Part shown: one piece after another, positions 43,489 through 51,180 of the stretch
How positions within the stretch are numbered: the first letter of the stretch is position 1
Layout of the letters: each line of letters begins with the position of its first letter
Assembly (NCBI RefSeq): GCF_002798015.1
Contig: NZ_PGTZ01000007.1
Coordinates: 638,222-702,221 of the forward strand
Origin: Luteimicrobium subarcticum
GTDB taxonomy: Bacteria; Actinomycetota; Actinomycetes; Actinomycetales; Cellulomonadaceae
Length of the DNA: 64,000 bases
Direction: 5' to 3'
The notes under the pieces: generated by a model
Told to the model about the DNA's origin: nothing
Databases searched by the model: none
What the model saw: only the letters and a program-made list of their open reading frames with translations
Made by a program: the position numbers and the translations under genes

Positions 43489-44724
43489 ATGGCCTCGACC
43501 CGGAACGAACCCAACAAGACCGCGATCTACGCGACCGCGCTCACCGCCTTCTTCGCCATCGCCGGCATCGCGATCGTCGACCCGATCCTGCCCGTCATCG
43601 GCGCCGAGCTCGGCGCCACCAGCTGGCAGATCGAGCTTCTCTTCACCGCGTACATCGCGATCATGGCGATCGGCATGATCCCCGCCGTCCTCGCGACCGG
43701 GAAGTTCGGCTTCAAGAAGATCCTCGTCGCCGGTGTCAGCCTCGTCGGGCTCGCCGCCATCCTCGCGTCCCTCAGCCAGAGCATCGGCCAGCTCGCCGTC
43801 CTGCGCGGGTTCTGGGGACTCGGCAACGCCATGTTCTTCGCGACCGCGATGGTCCTGCTCGTCTCGCTCGCCAACGACCGCAACTGGGTCGTCGAGCTCT
43901 TCGAGACCTGCGTCGGCCTCGGGTTCGCCGTCGGCCCCCTGCTCGGCGGCCTGCTCGGCCAGATCTCCTGGCGCATCCCGTTCCTCGCGTGCGGCGTGTT
44001 CATGGTCGTCGCGCTCGTCGTGTCGTCGTCCAAGCTGAAGGACCCGGCCGAGAAGCCCGCCCCGCTGCGCGTCGGCAACGTCTTCTCGCTGTTCAAGAAG
44101 CCCGCGTTCGTCGCCCTGTCCGTCGTCACCGCGACGTACAACTACGTGTTCTTCGTCGTCCTCGGCTGGGTGCCGTTCTTCCTCGGGCTCGACGTCGTCC
44201 CGCTCGGGCTCGTGTTCACCGGCTGGGGCATCGGGCTCGCGATCGGCATCCTCGTCGTCGGTCACCGCATGGCGCACAAGATCGGCGCCGTGCAGACCGT
44301 CGGCATCGCGATCGTCGGCGTCCTCGCCGCCGTCATCCTGTTCGCGCTCGACCTCGGGCAGGCCTGGACCATCGTCGTCCTCGTGTTCGCCGGCCTCTGC
44401 ATGGGTCTCGTCAACGCGAACCTCACCGACCTGTCGCTCGCGCTCGGCTCGCCCGACCGCCGCGCCACCACCGGGGCGTTCAACCTCGTCCGCTGGGGCT
44501 TCGCCGCCCCCGCGCCCGTCATCGCCGGCCTCGTCGCCAGCGGGCCGGACGACGTCACGCCCTTCTGGATCGCCGCCGGCGTCCTCGCCGTCGGCATCAT
44601 CACCTTCCTCGCGACCGCGCACGTCATGGCGCGCGGCGTGGGCGAACGCGTCCTGTGGCAGCGCTGGAACAAGGGCGCCGCGCAGGTCGAGGGCGTGCCC
44701 GAGGAAGCGCTCGGCGAGGTCTGA
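43489..44724 (+). CDS. MFS efflux transporter
   Basis: The protein has 411 residues from ATG 43489, with AAGGAG ten bases upstream. Twelve spans are expected. ALTAFFAIAGIAIVDPILPVIG (first span), the LATGKFGFKKILVAGV loop 2-3 motif-A variant, and CVGLGFAVGPLLGGLLGQISW (motif C, antiporter type) are typical of the drug:H+ antiporter MFS class. AATTGAFNLVRWGFAAP-like features in span 10 also fit. The neighbouring divergent MarR regulator and the palindrome between them suggest ligand-induced drug or phenolic export. The substrate is unknown. A strong bidirectional hairpin follows. Confidence 0.92.
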   Translation: MASTRNEPNKTAIYATALTAFFAIAGIAIVDPILPVIGAELGATSWQIELLFTAYIAIMAIGMIPAVLATGKFGFKKILVAGVSLVGLAAILASLSQSIGQLAVLRGFWGLGNAMFFATAMVLLVSLANDRNWVVELFETCVGLGFAVGPLLGGLLGQISWRIPFLACGVFMVVALVVSSSKLKDPAEKPAPLRVGNVFSLFKKPAFVALSVVTATYNYVFFVVLGWVPFFLGLDVVPLGLVFTGWGIGLAIGILVVGHRMAHKIGAVQTVGIAIVGVLAAVILFALDLGQAWTIVVLVFAGLCMGLVNANLTDLSLALGSPDRRATTGAFNLVRWGFAAPAPVIAGLVASGPDDVTPFWIAAGVLAVGIITFLATAHVMARGVGERVLWQRWNKGAAQVEGVPEEALGEV

Positions 44725-44788
44725 CCTCACCGGCCTGGACAGGTCCGGGCGGCGCGTCGACGGGGACGCACCGGCCGGGCCGACCACG

Positions 44789-44834
44789 ACGACGACGGCC
44801 CCCGCAGGATCGCTCCTGCGGGGGCCGTCGTCGT
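44789..44834. terminator. bidirectional hairpin terminator
   Basis: A perfect 21-base-pair stem (44789-44809 with 44814-44834) with loop TCGC lies between the stop of the plus-strand MFS gene and the stop of the minus-strand ABC permease. Its symmetry lets it serve both transcripts. Confidence 0.85.
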
Positions 44835-44844
44835 GGGGGAGGGT

Positions 44845-45666
44845 TCAGGCGTCGCGACGCTTCGTCAGGATGATCCCCACGGCGAGCGGGACGAAGGCCC
44901 ACAGCAACGACACGACGAGGCCGGCCGTCGGCGACAGCAGGGTGTCGCTCTCCGTCGTCGAGGCGTAGGCCTGGCCGGCGTTGCCGGGCAGGTACTTCGC
45001 GATGTCGCGCACCACGTCGTTGCCCTGGAAGATCGCGCCGACGATCGGGAGCACGAACAGGATGCCGAGCACCACCGCGATCGATCCGGCGGTGACGCGC
45101 AGGAGCAGGCCGACACCGAGCGACAGCAGCGCGACGAGCCCGAGGAACAGGATCGAGCCGCCCAGAGCCCGCCAGGTCGTCCACTCCCCGAGGTCGGGCA
45201 TGACCCCGTCACCGCTCAGGACGGCGCGCGCGATCACGTAGGCGAGCACCAGGCCCACCGCGCCCGCGACGATCGCGCTGACGAACACGACGAGCGCCTT
45301 CGCAGCCAGCACGGGCGTGCGGGTCGGGACCGCGGAGAACGTCGCGCGCACCATCCCCGACGAGTACTCGTTGGTCGCGACCAGGACGCCCAGCACCGCG
45401 ACGACCAGCTGCGCGATCGAGATGCCGGACGTGATCGCGTCCACCCCCGTGAACTGCGCCCGACCGTGCCGGACGTCGCTGTGGAGCTGGGCCGAGGCGC
45501 CCCACGAGAGAAGAGCCATCACGGCGACGGTCGAGCCGAGGACCCACCACGTCGACCGCAACGAACGAAGCTTGACCCACTCCGAGCGCAGCACGCGGAC
45601 GAACGTCGGGTGGTACCGGTCGGCCTCGAAAAGGGGCTTGCTGGCAGGGAGAGCTGCGGCGCTCAT
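44845..45666 (-). CDS. ABC-2 family transporter permease
   Basis: The 273-residue protein has about six spans. LRSEWVKLRSLRSTWWVLGS near residue 27 is the amphipathic entry block of ABC-2 permeases of the EcsB/YxlG type. LVVAVLGVLVATNEYSSGMVRATFSAVPTRT near residue 85 is highly typical. The last span ends with IILTKRRDA. It should form an exporter with the ATPase encoded just upstream, whose stop overlaps this start (ATGA). The substrate is unknown; related pairs export bacteriocins or antibiotics or sense envelope stress. The stop lies 10 bases from the bidirectional hairpin. Confidence 0.9.
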   Translation of the reverse strand: MSAAALPASKPLFEADRYHPTFVRVLRSEWVKLRSLRSTWWVLGSTVAVMALLSWGASAQLHSDVRHGRAQFTGVDAITSGISIAQLVVAVLGVLVATNEYSSGMVRATFSAVPTRTPVLAAKALVVFVSAIVAGAVGLVLAYVIARAVLSGDGVMPDLGEWTTWRALGGSILFLGLVALLSLGVGLLLRVTAGSIAVVLGILFVLPIVGAIFQGNDVVRDIAKYLPGNAGQAYASTTESDTLLSPTAGLVVSLLWAFVPLAVGIILTKRRDA

Positions 45667-46655
45667 CGCGCGTCTCCTTCGGTGGTCGGGACTGCGGCGG
45701 CGGAGGGTGCGGGCTCCGCCGACGGGGCGGTGGCGGCGGCACTCTCAGCGCCGGTGGTCGCGTGGTACTCGACCGAGTCGGCGGTGAGCTCCATGTAGGC
45801 CTGCTCGAGGGTCGAGCGCACGGGCGTGAGCTCGTGCAGGACGATCCCGTTCGCCGCCGCTGCCTCGCCGATCGCCGGCGCCTCGACGTCGGACACGCTG
45901 AGCAGACCTGGCTCGTCCGACGTCACCGTGCCGCCCTGCCGCTGCAGGACGTCCGCGAGCTTCGCGGCCTCGGGGGAGCGGACCGTGACCGTCTTGGTCG
46001 ACGCGCCGTCCACGAACTCCTGCACCGTGGCGTCGGCGAGGATCTCGCCGCGGCCGATGACGAGCACGCGGTCCGCGGTCTGCGCCACCTCGCTCATGAG
46101 GTGGCTCGACAGGAAGACCGTGCGGCCCTCGGACGCGAGGTACCGGGCCAGGTGGCGGACCCACAACACGCCCTCGGGGTCGAGGCCGTTGACAGGCTCG
46201 TCGAGGATCAGGGTCTTCGGGTCGCCCAGCAGGGCGACAGCGATGCCGAGCCGCTGGCCCATGCCGAGCGAGAAGCCGCCCACGCGCTTCTTCGCGACGG
46301 CCCGCAGGCCGGTCATCTCGATGACCTCGCTCACGCGAGAGCGGGGGATGCCGTGCGTCGCCGCCAGTGCGTAGAGGTGGTTGGCGGCAGACCGGCCCGT
46401 GTGCACGGCCTTCGCCTCGAGCAGGGCGCCGACCTCCGTCAAGGGGGAGCGGTGCTGCGCGTACGGCTTGCCGTTCACGGTCACCGTGCCGGCCGTCGGG
46501 CGGTCGAGGCCCATGATCATGCGCATCGTGGTGGACTTGCCGGCACCGTTCGGGCCCAGGAAGCCGGTCACGACTCCCGGGCGGACGGTGAACGAGATCC
46601 CGTTCACCGCAGTCTTGGGGCCGTACCGCTTGGTCAGCCCGTGAGCTTCGATCAT
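45663..46655 (-). CDS. ABC transporter ATP-binding protein
   Basis: The protein has 330 residues from ATG 46655; an upstream in-frame start nine codons away is less natural because the protein should open with MIEAHGLTKRYG. The ATPase domain spans ~1-220: Walker A GPNGAGKST near residue 40, signature FSLGMGQRL near residue 135, Walker B LILDEPVNGLDPEG near residue 155, and the switch His in SSHLMSEV near residue 190. The C-terminal ~100 residues add a DrrA-like regulatory extension with an Ala/Pro-rich tail. It powers the ABC-2 permease encoded next. Confidence 0.92.
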   Translation of the reverse strand: MIEAHGLTKRYGPKTAVNGISFTVRPGVVTGFLGPNGAGKSTTMRMIMGLDRPTAGTVTVNGKPYAQHRSPLTEVGALLEAKAVHTGRSAANHLYALAATHGIPRSRVSEVIEMTGLRAVAKKRVGGFSLGMGQRLGIAVALLGDPKTLILDEPVNGLDPEGVLWVRHLARYLASEGRTVFLSSHLMSEVAQTADRVLVIGRGEILADATVQEFVDGASTKTVTVRSPEAAKLADVLQRQGGTVTSDEPGLLSVSDVEAPAIGEAAAANGIVLHELTPVRSTLEQAYMELTADSVEYHATTGAESAAATAPSAEPAPSAAAVPTTEGDAR

Positions 46656-46889
46656 CACGTTCCTCGGACAGGGATGGGTCAAGGGGACTCCCCGACCCTA
46701 CGGTGACCCGCGGCGTCTGCACAGGTGGAACAGGGTGGCGGGACGGCGATCCCAGGGTCGGCTCAGGGAAGAACCGGGGGTGTCCTTCGTGCTTTCGGCG
46801 ATCTCCCAGGATCGCTGGCGCTGCAGACCCTAGGATGGTGTACCCGGCCGCGCCGAGAACGGCGTCCGACCGTCGCCCAGGAGGCACGA

Positions 46890-47702
46890 GTGAGCAACCC
46901 CGTCTTCGACAAGAGCCCCGTCTTCAGCGAGCGCCCGCCGAGCGGAGTCACGAACCCCGGAGCACAGGCCACGGCCGCGTACCCCGCGACCGACGCCGCG
47001 ACGCTCCAGACCATGTACGACGCCCCGACGGCGACCACGCGCGACACCGGTCGCCTGACCTACGACGACGTCATCATCAAGACGGGCGGCCTCTTCGCGG
47101 TGCTCCTCGTCGCTGCCGCCATCACGTGGCAGCTGTCCGACGCGATGCCCGGGCTCTGGGTCGGCGGCATGGTCGTCGGGCTCGCCCTCGGACTCGTGAA
47201 CGCGTTCAAGCGCCAGCCCAGCCCGGCCCTCATCCTGCTCTACGGAGTCGCGGAGGGCGTGTTCCTCGGAGGCCTGTCCAAGGTCTACAACGACTGGTAC
47301 GACGGGATCGTCGTGCAGGCCGTCCTCGCCACGTTCGCGACGTTCGCGGCCGCGCTCGTGCTGTTCCGTTCGGGCAAGGTCCGCGTCACCCCGAAGTTCA
47401 CCCGCTGGCTGCTCGTCGCGATGACGGGCTACCTCGTGTTCTCGCTGGTCAACCTCGTCCTGGTCTGGACGGGCGTGCTGGGCGGCTGGGGCCTGCGCGG
47501 CGGAGGCTTCGGTGTCGTGATCGGCCTCCTGGCCGTCGGCATGGCGGCCGCGTCGCTGCTCGTCGACTTCGACGCGATCAAGCGGGGCGTGGAGCGTGGG
47601 GCGCCCGCGAAGATGGCCTGGTCGGCAGCGTTCGGACTCGTCGTCACGCTCATCTGGCTCTACACGGAGATCCTGCGGATCCTCGCGATCCTTCGTAACT
47701 GA
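46890..47702 (+). CDS. Bax-inhibitor-1/YccA-family membrane protein
   Basis: The protein has 270 residues from GTG 46890, preceded by AGGAGG. A polar ~65-residue N-terminus (SNPVFDKSPVFSERPP) precedes about seven spans. RLTYDDVIIKTGGLFAVLL, LILLYGVAEGVFLGGLSKVYN near residue 115, and LLVDFDAIKRGVERGAPAKM near residue 225 with the conserved Asp are diagnostic of the actinobacterial BI-1/YccA type. Eukaryotic relatives leak Ca2+; the bacterial role is unclear. It is monocistronic, divergent from the ABC ATPase across 234 bases, with a possible TAGGAT -10 at 46831. Confidence 0.92.
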   Translation: MSNPVFDKSPVFSERPPSGVTNPGAQATAAYPATDAATLQTMYDAPTATTRDTGRLTYDDVIIKTGGLFAVLLVAAAITWQLSDAMPGLWVGGMVVGLALGLVNAFKRQPSPALILLYGVAEGVFLGGLSKVYNDWYDGIVVQAVLATFATFAAALVLFRSGKVRVTPKFTRWLLVAMTGYLVFSLVNLVLVWTGVLGGWGLRGGGFGVVIGLLAVGMAAASLLVDFDAIKRGVERGAPAKMAWSAAFGLVVTLIWLYTEILRILAILRN

Positions 47703-47712
47703 CGGCACGCGC

Positions 47713-48525
47713 TCAGAAGAGGTGGCTGCGGCCGTCGCGGTCGACGACGAGCCCGGTACGGCAGCACCGGGTGCGCAGCCACCTCAGCGCGTCGGCGCCC
47801 AGGACGAACGCCGCCGTCGCGTCGATGTCGGCCCAGACGAGGTCGGGCCCGACGACCGTCACGGAGGCCAGCGCCGTCGGGACCAGGCCCGTGCGCGGGT
47901 CGACGAGGTGCCCGCGGCGGTGCGCGAGCCCCGACGTCGCCACGGCCCCGTCGCGGACCGGCACCACGGCGACCAGACGGCCTGGGTGGTGGGGGGCCTC
48001 GACGCCGATCCGCCATCCCCGCGACCCGACGGCGCGGGTCCGGCACACCATGTCGCCCCCTGCCGACAGGCAGACGTCGGTGCCCTCGAGGTCGTCGAAC
48101 GCCCGCGCCGCCCGGTCGACTGCCCAGCCCTTCACGACGCCGCTCGGGTCGAGGACCGTGCGACGCCAGGGGCCCGGCCTGCGCACGTCGAACGCCCCGT
48201 CGCTCTGACGGCGGGCCTCCTCCGCGATCGCGAGGACCTCCGTCACGACCGGGGGAGCGTCCCCGAGCCGCGCGTCAGCCCGCGCCAGTCGGGACACCCA
48301 GGAGTCGGCGCGGTAGGTGCTGAAGATCGCGTCGGCGCGGCGGAGCTCGGCCAGCGCCGCCGCCCACGCGGCGTCCGCTCGCGGCCCCTGCGCGTGGCGT
48401 CCCCGGAGCGCGAGGCTGATCGGCATCCCCATGACGTGCTCGACGCGGCGCGCCGTGCCTCCAGCGTGCCCGGGGTGCGCGGCGGCCGCCGTCACGGCCG
48501 GGTGGACCACGTCGGCGGTGGTCAC
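47713..48525 (-). CDS. apbE: FAD:protein FMN transferase (ApbE)
   Basis: The protein has 270 residues from GTG 48525, which overlaps the stop of the FMN-binding gene (GTGA). ApbE features are RRVEHVMGMPISLAL, AIFSTYRADSWVSRLARAD near residue 85, VLDPSGVVKGWAVDRAARAF near residue 145, CLSAGGDMVCR near residue 170 and VATSGLAHRRGHLVDPRTG near residue 205, where Mg2+ and FAD bind. It transfers FMN from FAD to a Thr in target proteins. The obvious target is the neighbouring protein with the VSGATVTSDGY motif. No lipoprotein signal is visible, so it may act inside or be anchored otherwise. Third gene of a three-gene operon. Confidence 0.94.
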   Translation of the reverse strand: MTTADVVHPAVTAAAAHPGHAGGTARRVEHVMGMPISLALRGRHAQGPRADAAWAAALAELRRADAIFSTYRADSWVSRLARADARLGDAPPVVTEVLAIAEEARRQSDGAFDVRRPGPWRRTVLDPSGVVKGWAVDRAARAFDDLEGTDVCLSAGGDMVCRTRAVGSRGWRIGVEAPHHPGRLVAVVPVRDGAVATSGLAHRRGHLVDPRTGLVPTALASVTVVGPDLVWADIDATAAFVLGADALRWLRTRCCRTGLVVDRDGRSHLF

Positions 48526-48989
48526 AGGCCCGCCTTGTCGAGAGCGCTCTGCAGCGACTGCACGTATCCGTCGCTGGTGACGGTCGCGCCGCTCACCATG
48601 TCGACGTCCGCGCTCTGCGCGGAGAGCGTCTCCTGCTTCAGGACCGGGATCGCGTAGGCGTTGATCTGCTGGTCGCGACCGTTGCCGTCGGGCTGCTGCA
48701 GCACGTCCACGGCCGTGACCTCGCCGTCTGCCACGGTGATCTCCACCTGCACCGGGCCCCACCGTGTCTGTGTGACGTCCCCGGTCGCCGTCGACGACGA
48801 CCCGCCGGACGACGACCCGCCGGACGACGACCCGCCGGACGACGAGCCGCCGACGTCGTCCGGCGCACCCTGAGCGACCTCGGACGACTCGGCGCCGAGC
48901 GACGTGCGGCTCGAGGTCGAGGTGTGGTAGCTGAGCAGGAGCAGGAGGACGGTCACCGTCGACAGGGCCCACAAGGTGATGCGGCGCAT
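48522..48989 (-). CDS. membrane-anchored FMN-binding domain protein (ApbE target)
   Basis: The protein has 155 residues from ATG 48989; a GTG two codons earlier (48995) would overlap the upstream stop as GTGA and is equally possible. An N-terminal span (RRITLWALSTVTVLLLLLSY) leads to an exported domain: a linker of four GGSSS units at ~49-68, then the FMN-binding fold with GPVQVEITVADGEVTAVDV and, near residue 132, VSGATVTSDGYVQSL. The SGAT threonine is the site of covalent FMN attachment in this family. It should pass electrons outside the membrane, receiving them from the ferric-reductase-like protein encoded upstream. Confidence 0.92.
   Translation of the reverse strand: MRRITLWALSTVTVLLLLLSYHTSTSSRTSLGAESSEVAQGAPDDVGGSSSGGSSSGGSSSGGSSSTATGDVTQTRWGPVQVEITVADGEVTAVDVLQQPDGNGRDQQINAYAIPVLKQETLSAQSADVDMVSGATVTSDGYVQSLQSALDKAGL
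48793..48852. repeat. four tandem 15-bp units encoding the GGSSS linker
   Basis: Units of GACGACGACCCGCCG run head to tail (48793, 48808, 48823, 48838); the last differs by one base. On the minus strand they encode GGSSS x4 between the anchor and the flavin domain, so unit number would set linker length. Confidence 0.9.
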
Positions 48990-48991
48990 GG

Positions 48992-50443
48992 TCACCACGC
49001 AAAGGTCTCGAGGTGGAGGCGCTCGGCCGGGAGGCCGGCGTCGAGGAGGGTGGCGCGCACGAGCGCTGTCCAGCCCGGTGGCCCGCACAGGTACACGTCG
49101 CGGTCGGCGATGTCCGGGATCCAGAAGACGAGGGCGGTCAGGTCGTCCGCGGCGCCGACGCCGTCGCCGAGCCACGAGCCCGCAGCGCGCCGGCGGCCGG
49201 GGAGGCGCAGCACCTGCAGGCCGCGGCGGGCGTACAGGTCGTCGATCTCGCGCGCGAACAGCGGGGCGTCCGTGAAGCGCTCGAGGTAGACGGCCTCTCC
49301 GGACGCGTAGTCGAGCTCCTCGGCGAGGGCCCGCAGGGGCGTGACCCCTACGCCGGCACCGAGGAAGGCGACCTTGCTGACCGTGCGGGCCCGAGCCGAC
49401 AGGCGTCCGTACGGCCCCTCGAACAGGACGCGCGTCCCCGGGACCAGGGAACGGGCCGCGCGGCTGCCGTCGCCGACGCCCGCGACCGTGAGGCGGAGCC
49501 GCTGCCCGTCCGGAGGTGCGGACAAGGAGTACGGGTGACCCCGCGTCCAGCCAGTTCCCGCGAGGAACCGCACCGTGAGGAACTGTCCGGCGGTCGCCCC
49601 CAGCCGGTCCAGGTGGCGTCCCGTCAGGTGCACCGACCACAGGTCCGGCGCCTCGTCCACCACACCGACGACGGTGAGGCGGTGGCGCAGGTTGAGGACC
49701 GCCGGGCGGCCGACGCGCCACACGAGCACGGCGGCCGCGGCGACGCCCCACAGCGTCCACCAGAAGACGGTCCGCGCCGTCGACACCGCGAGGTCCTCTC
49801 CCGTCCAGAGCTGGTGCGGAAGAGCGAGCCCCACGCCGAGGTACGCGTACAGGTGGAGGAGGTGCCACGACTCGTAGCGCAGGCGTCGCCGGGCGGCTCG
49901 GACGCTCGTGACGACGACCATGACGAGGCAGGTGGCGCCCGCGACGGCGAGCAGCATGCCGGGGTAGTGGGTCGCGAGGTCCCAGAAGGTGGCCGGGGTG
50001 ACGCCGAGCCTCCCGTCCGCGTACCCCCAGGTCACGAGGATGACGTGCCCGACCATGAGGTCGAACGACGTCAGGCCGAGGAGCCGGTGCAGCCTGGCGA
50101 GGCGGTCCTGCCCGAACGCATGCTCGAGCACCGGGAGCCGGACCATCGCGACGACCTGGGCGAGGAGGAGCACCGAGGCGGCGAGCCCCGTGAGCCGGCC
50201 CACGGCGGTCAGTCCGGAGGCCCACCCGGCGAGGTCCTGCACACCGCCGTCGCCGACCCACCAGGACGCCACGAGCAGCAGGGCGAGCCACAGCACCGAG
50301 CCCGCCACGACGCGCACCGCGGCGTCGCGCCGCGCGAGCCGCGCGGCCGGCGGCGGAGGGACGCGCTGTGCCGGCGGGCTCGCGGCCGCGTGCGCGGCGG
50401 TCAGGACGGATGCGGTCGTCTCACCTGTCGTCGGAGCGGACAA
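48992..50443 (-). CDS. ferric-reductase-like transmembrane flavocytochrome / NAD(P)H oxidoreductase
   Basis: The 483-residue protein has a ~45-residue cytosolic N-terminus and then about six spans with paired heme-ligand histidines, HRLLGLTSFDLMVGH near residue 120 and WHLLHLYAYLGVGLALPH near residue 195. The C-terminal half is a ferredoxin-reductase module: FAD site GHPYSLSAPP near residue 300, NAD(P) site GAGVGVTPLRAL near residue 370, and YLCGPPGW near residue 450. It should carry electrons from cytosolic NAD(P)H through heme to an outer acceptor, here most likely the flavinylated neighbour. It is the first gene of the operon with the FMN-binding and apbE genes. Confidence 0.92.
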   Translation of the reverse strand: MSAPTTGETTASVLTAAHAAASPPAQRVPPPPAARLARRDAAVRVVAGSVLWLALLLVASWWVGDGGVQDLAGWASGLTAVGRLTGLAASVLLLAQVVAMVRLPVLEHAFGQDRLARLHRLLGLTSFDLMVGHVILVTWGYADGRLGVTPATFWDLATHYPGMLLAVAGATCLVMVVVTSVRAARRRLRYESWHLLHLYAYLGVGLALPHQLWTGEDLAVSTARTVFWWTLWGVAAAAVLVWRVGRPAVLNLRHRLTVVGVVDEAPDLWSVHLTGRHLDRLGATAGQFLTVRFLAGTGWTRGHPYSLSAPPDGQRLRLTVAGVGDGSRAARSLVPGTRVLFEGPYGRLSARARTVSKVAFLGAGVGVTPLRALAEELDYASGEAVYLERFTDAPLFAREIDDLYARRGLQVLRLPGRRRAAGSWLGDGVGAADDLTALVFWIPDIADRDVYLCGPPGWTALVRATLLDAGLPAERLHLETFAW

Positions 50444-50646
50444 TGCGTCCTCCTGTGCCGGAGCGGGGCGGCGGAGCGCCGCCTGACGTGACCAGGGTGT
50501 CGCCGGCGCCTCGGAGCACCGTGTCGAACCCCTGTGCGTGCGCTGGGACGCGTCGAGGCCGGGCTCGTAGGATCGTGGTCATGCCGCCGCGCAGTGTGCG
50601 ACCCCGGCGGTCCGCGGCGCCCCGCCCCCGACGAGAGGACCCACGC

Positions 50647-51057
50647 ATGTCCGACGCACCCGAGCTGCCCACCGCCTCCGGGACCTACGGCGAGAAGCCG
50701 ACCCTGACGTTCCCCGGACCCGACGCGCCCGAGGGCCTGCAGATCCAGGTCCTCCAGCAGGGTGACGGCCCCGAGATCTCGAAGGGCGACACCATCGTCG
50801 TGCACTACCTCGGGCAGACCTGGGGCGGGCACGTGTTCGACAACTCGTACGACCGCGGCACGACGATCGACTTCCCGATCGGTGTCGGCATGGTCATCGG
50901 CGGCTGGGACAAGGGTCTCGTGGGCCAGAACCTCGGCTCGCGCGTCCTGCTCTCCGTCCCGCCGGAGCACGGCTACGGCCAGCGCGGCGTGCCGCAGGCC
51001 GGCATCGGCGGCACGGACACGCTGGTGTTCGTCGTCGACCTGGTCGACATCGCCTGA
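50647..51057 (+). CDS. FKBP-type peptidyl-prolyl cis-trans isomerase
   Basis: The protein has 136 residues from ATG 50647. A single FKBP domain covers ~30-136: GDTIVVHYLGQTWGGHVFDNSYDRG near residue 48, IDFPIGVGMVIGGWDKGLVGQNLGSRVLLSVPPEHGYG, and a C-terminal DTLVFVVDLVDI. The aromatic pocket residues (Tyr, Phe, Asp, Trp, Tyr, Phe) are in place, so the enzyme looks active. There is no signal peptide, so it is probably cytosolic. It is monocistronic, divergent from the ferric reductase gene across 203 bases, and ends before a strong hairpin. Confidence 0.94.
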   Translation: MSDAPELPTASGTYGEKPTLTFPGPDAPEGLQIQVLQQGDGPEISKGDTIVVHYLGQTWGGHVFDNSYDRGTTIDFPIGVGMVIGGWDKGLVGQNLGSRVLLSVPPEHGYGQRGVPQAGIGGTDTLVFVVDLVDIA

Positions 51058-51088
51058 CGCCCCGCCGCGCCCCGCGCGGCCCGTCCCT

Positions 51089-51124
51089 CGCCGGGTGACC
51101 TTGCCTACGCAAGGTCACCCGGCG
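51089..51124. terminator. hairpin after the FKBP gene
   Basis: A perfect 16-base-pair stem (51089-51104 with 51109-51124) with loop CTAC lies 31 bases past the FKBP stop and beyond the convergent methyltransferase stop. Its right arm is part of the 64-bp repeat annotated at 51101. Confidence 0.8.
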
Positions 51125-51164
51125 TGCGTTTCGGCGCACGCGAAGAGCCGAATCGCACGCGAAG
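51101..51164 (+). repeat. left copy of ~64-bp inverted repeat flanking the methyltransferase gene
   Basis: By direct comparison, about 54 of 64 bases match the reverse complement of 52548-52611. Shared blocks are GCCTACGCAAGGTC, then CGGCGCACGCGAAG, GCCGAA and CGCACGCGAAG. The 11-mer CGCACGCGAAG-like element occurs twice within each copy. It lies between the FKBP and methyltransferase 3' ends. Confidence 0.85.
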
Positions 51165-51180
51165 ACCGGTGCGGTCGGCG

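Noticed and set aside
43471-44787. Minus-strand open frame over the MFS gene, very rich in Asp, Glu, Gly and Arg
   Set aside because: Typical complement of hydrophobic Leu/Val/Ala codons; no family features.
46831-46836. TAGGAT as a -10 element for the BI-1 gene
   Set aside because: No convincing -35 at 16-18 bases upstream; mentioned only in the gene entry, not annotated as a promoter.
48793-48852. Possible CRISPR-like array because of regular short repeats
   Set aside because: Units are contiguous without spacers and encode a protein linker in frame.
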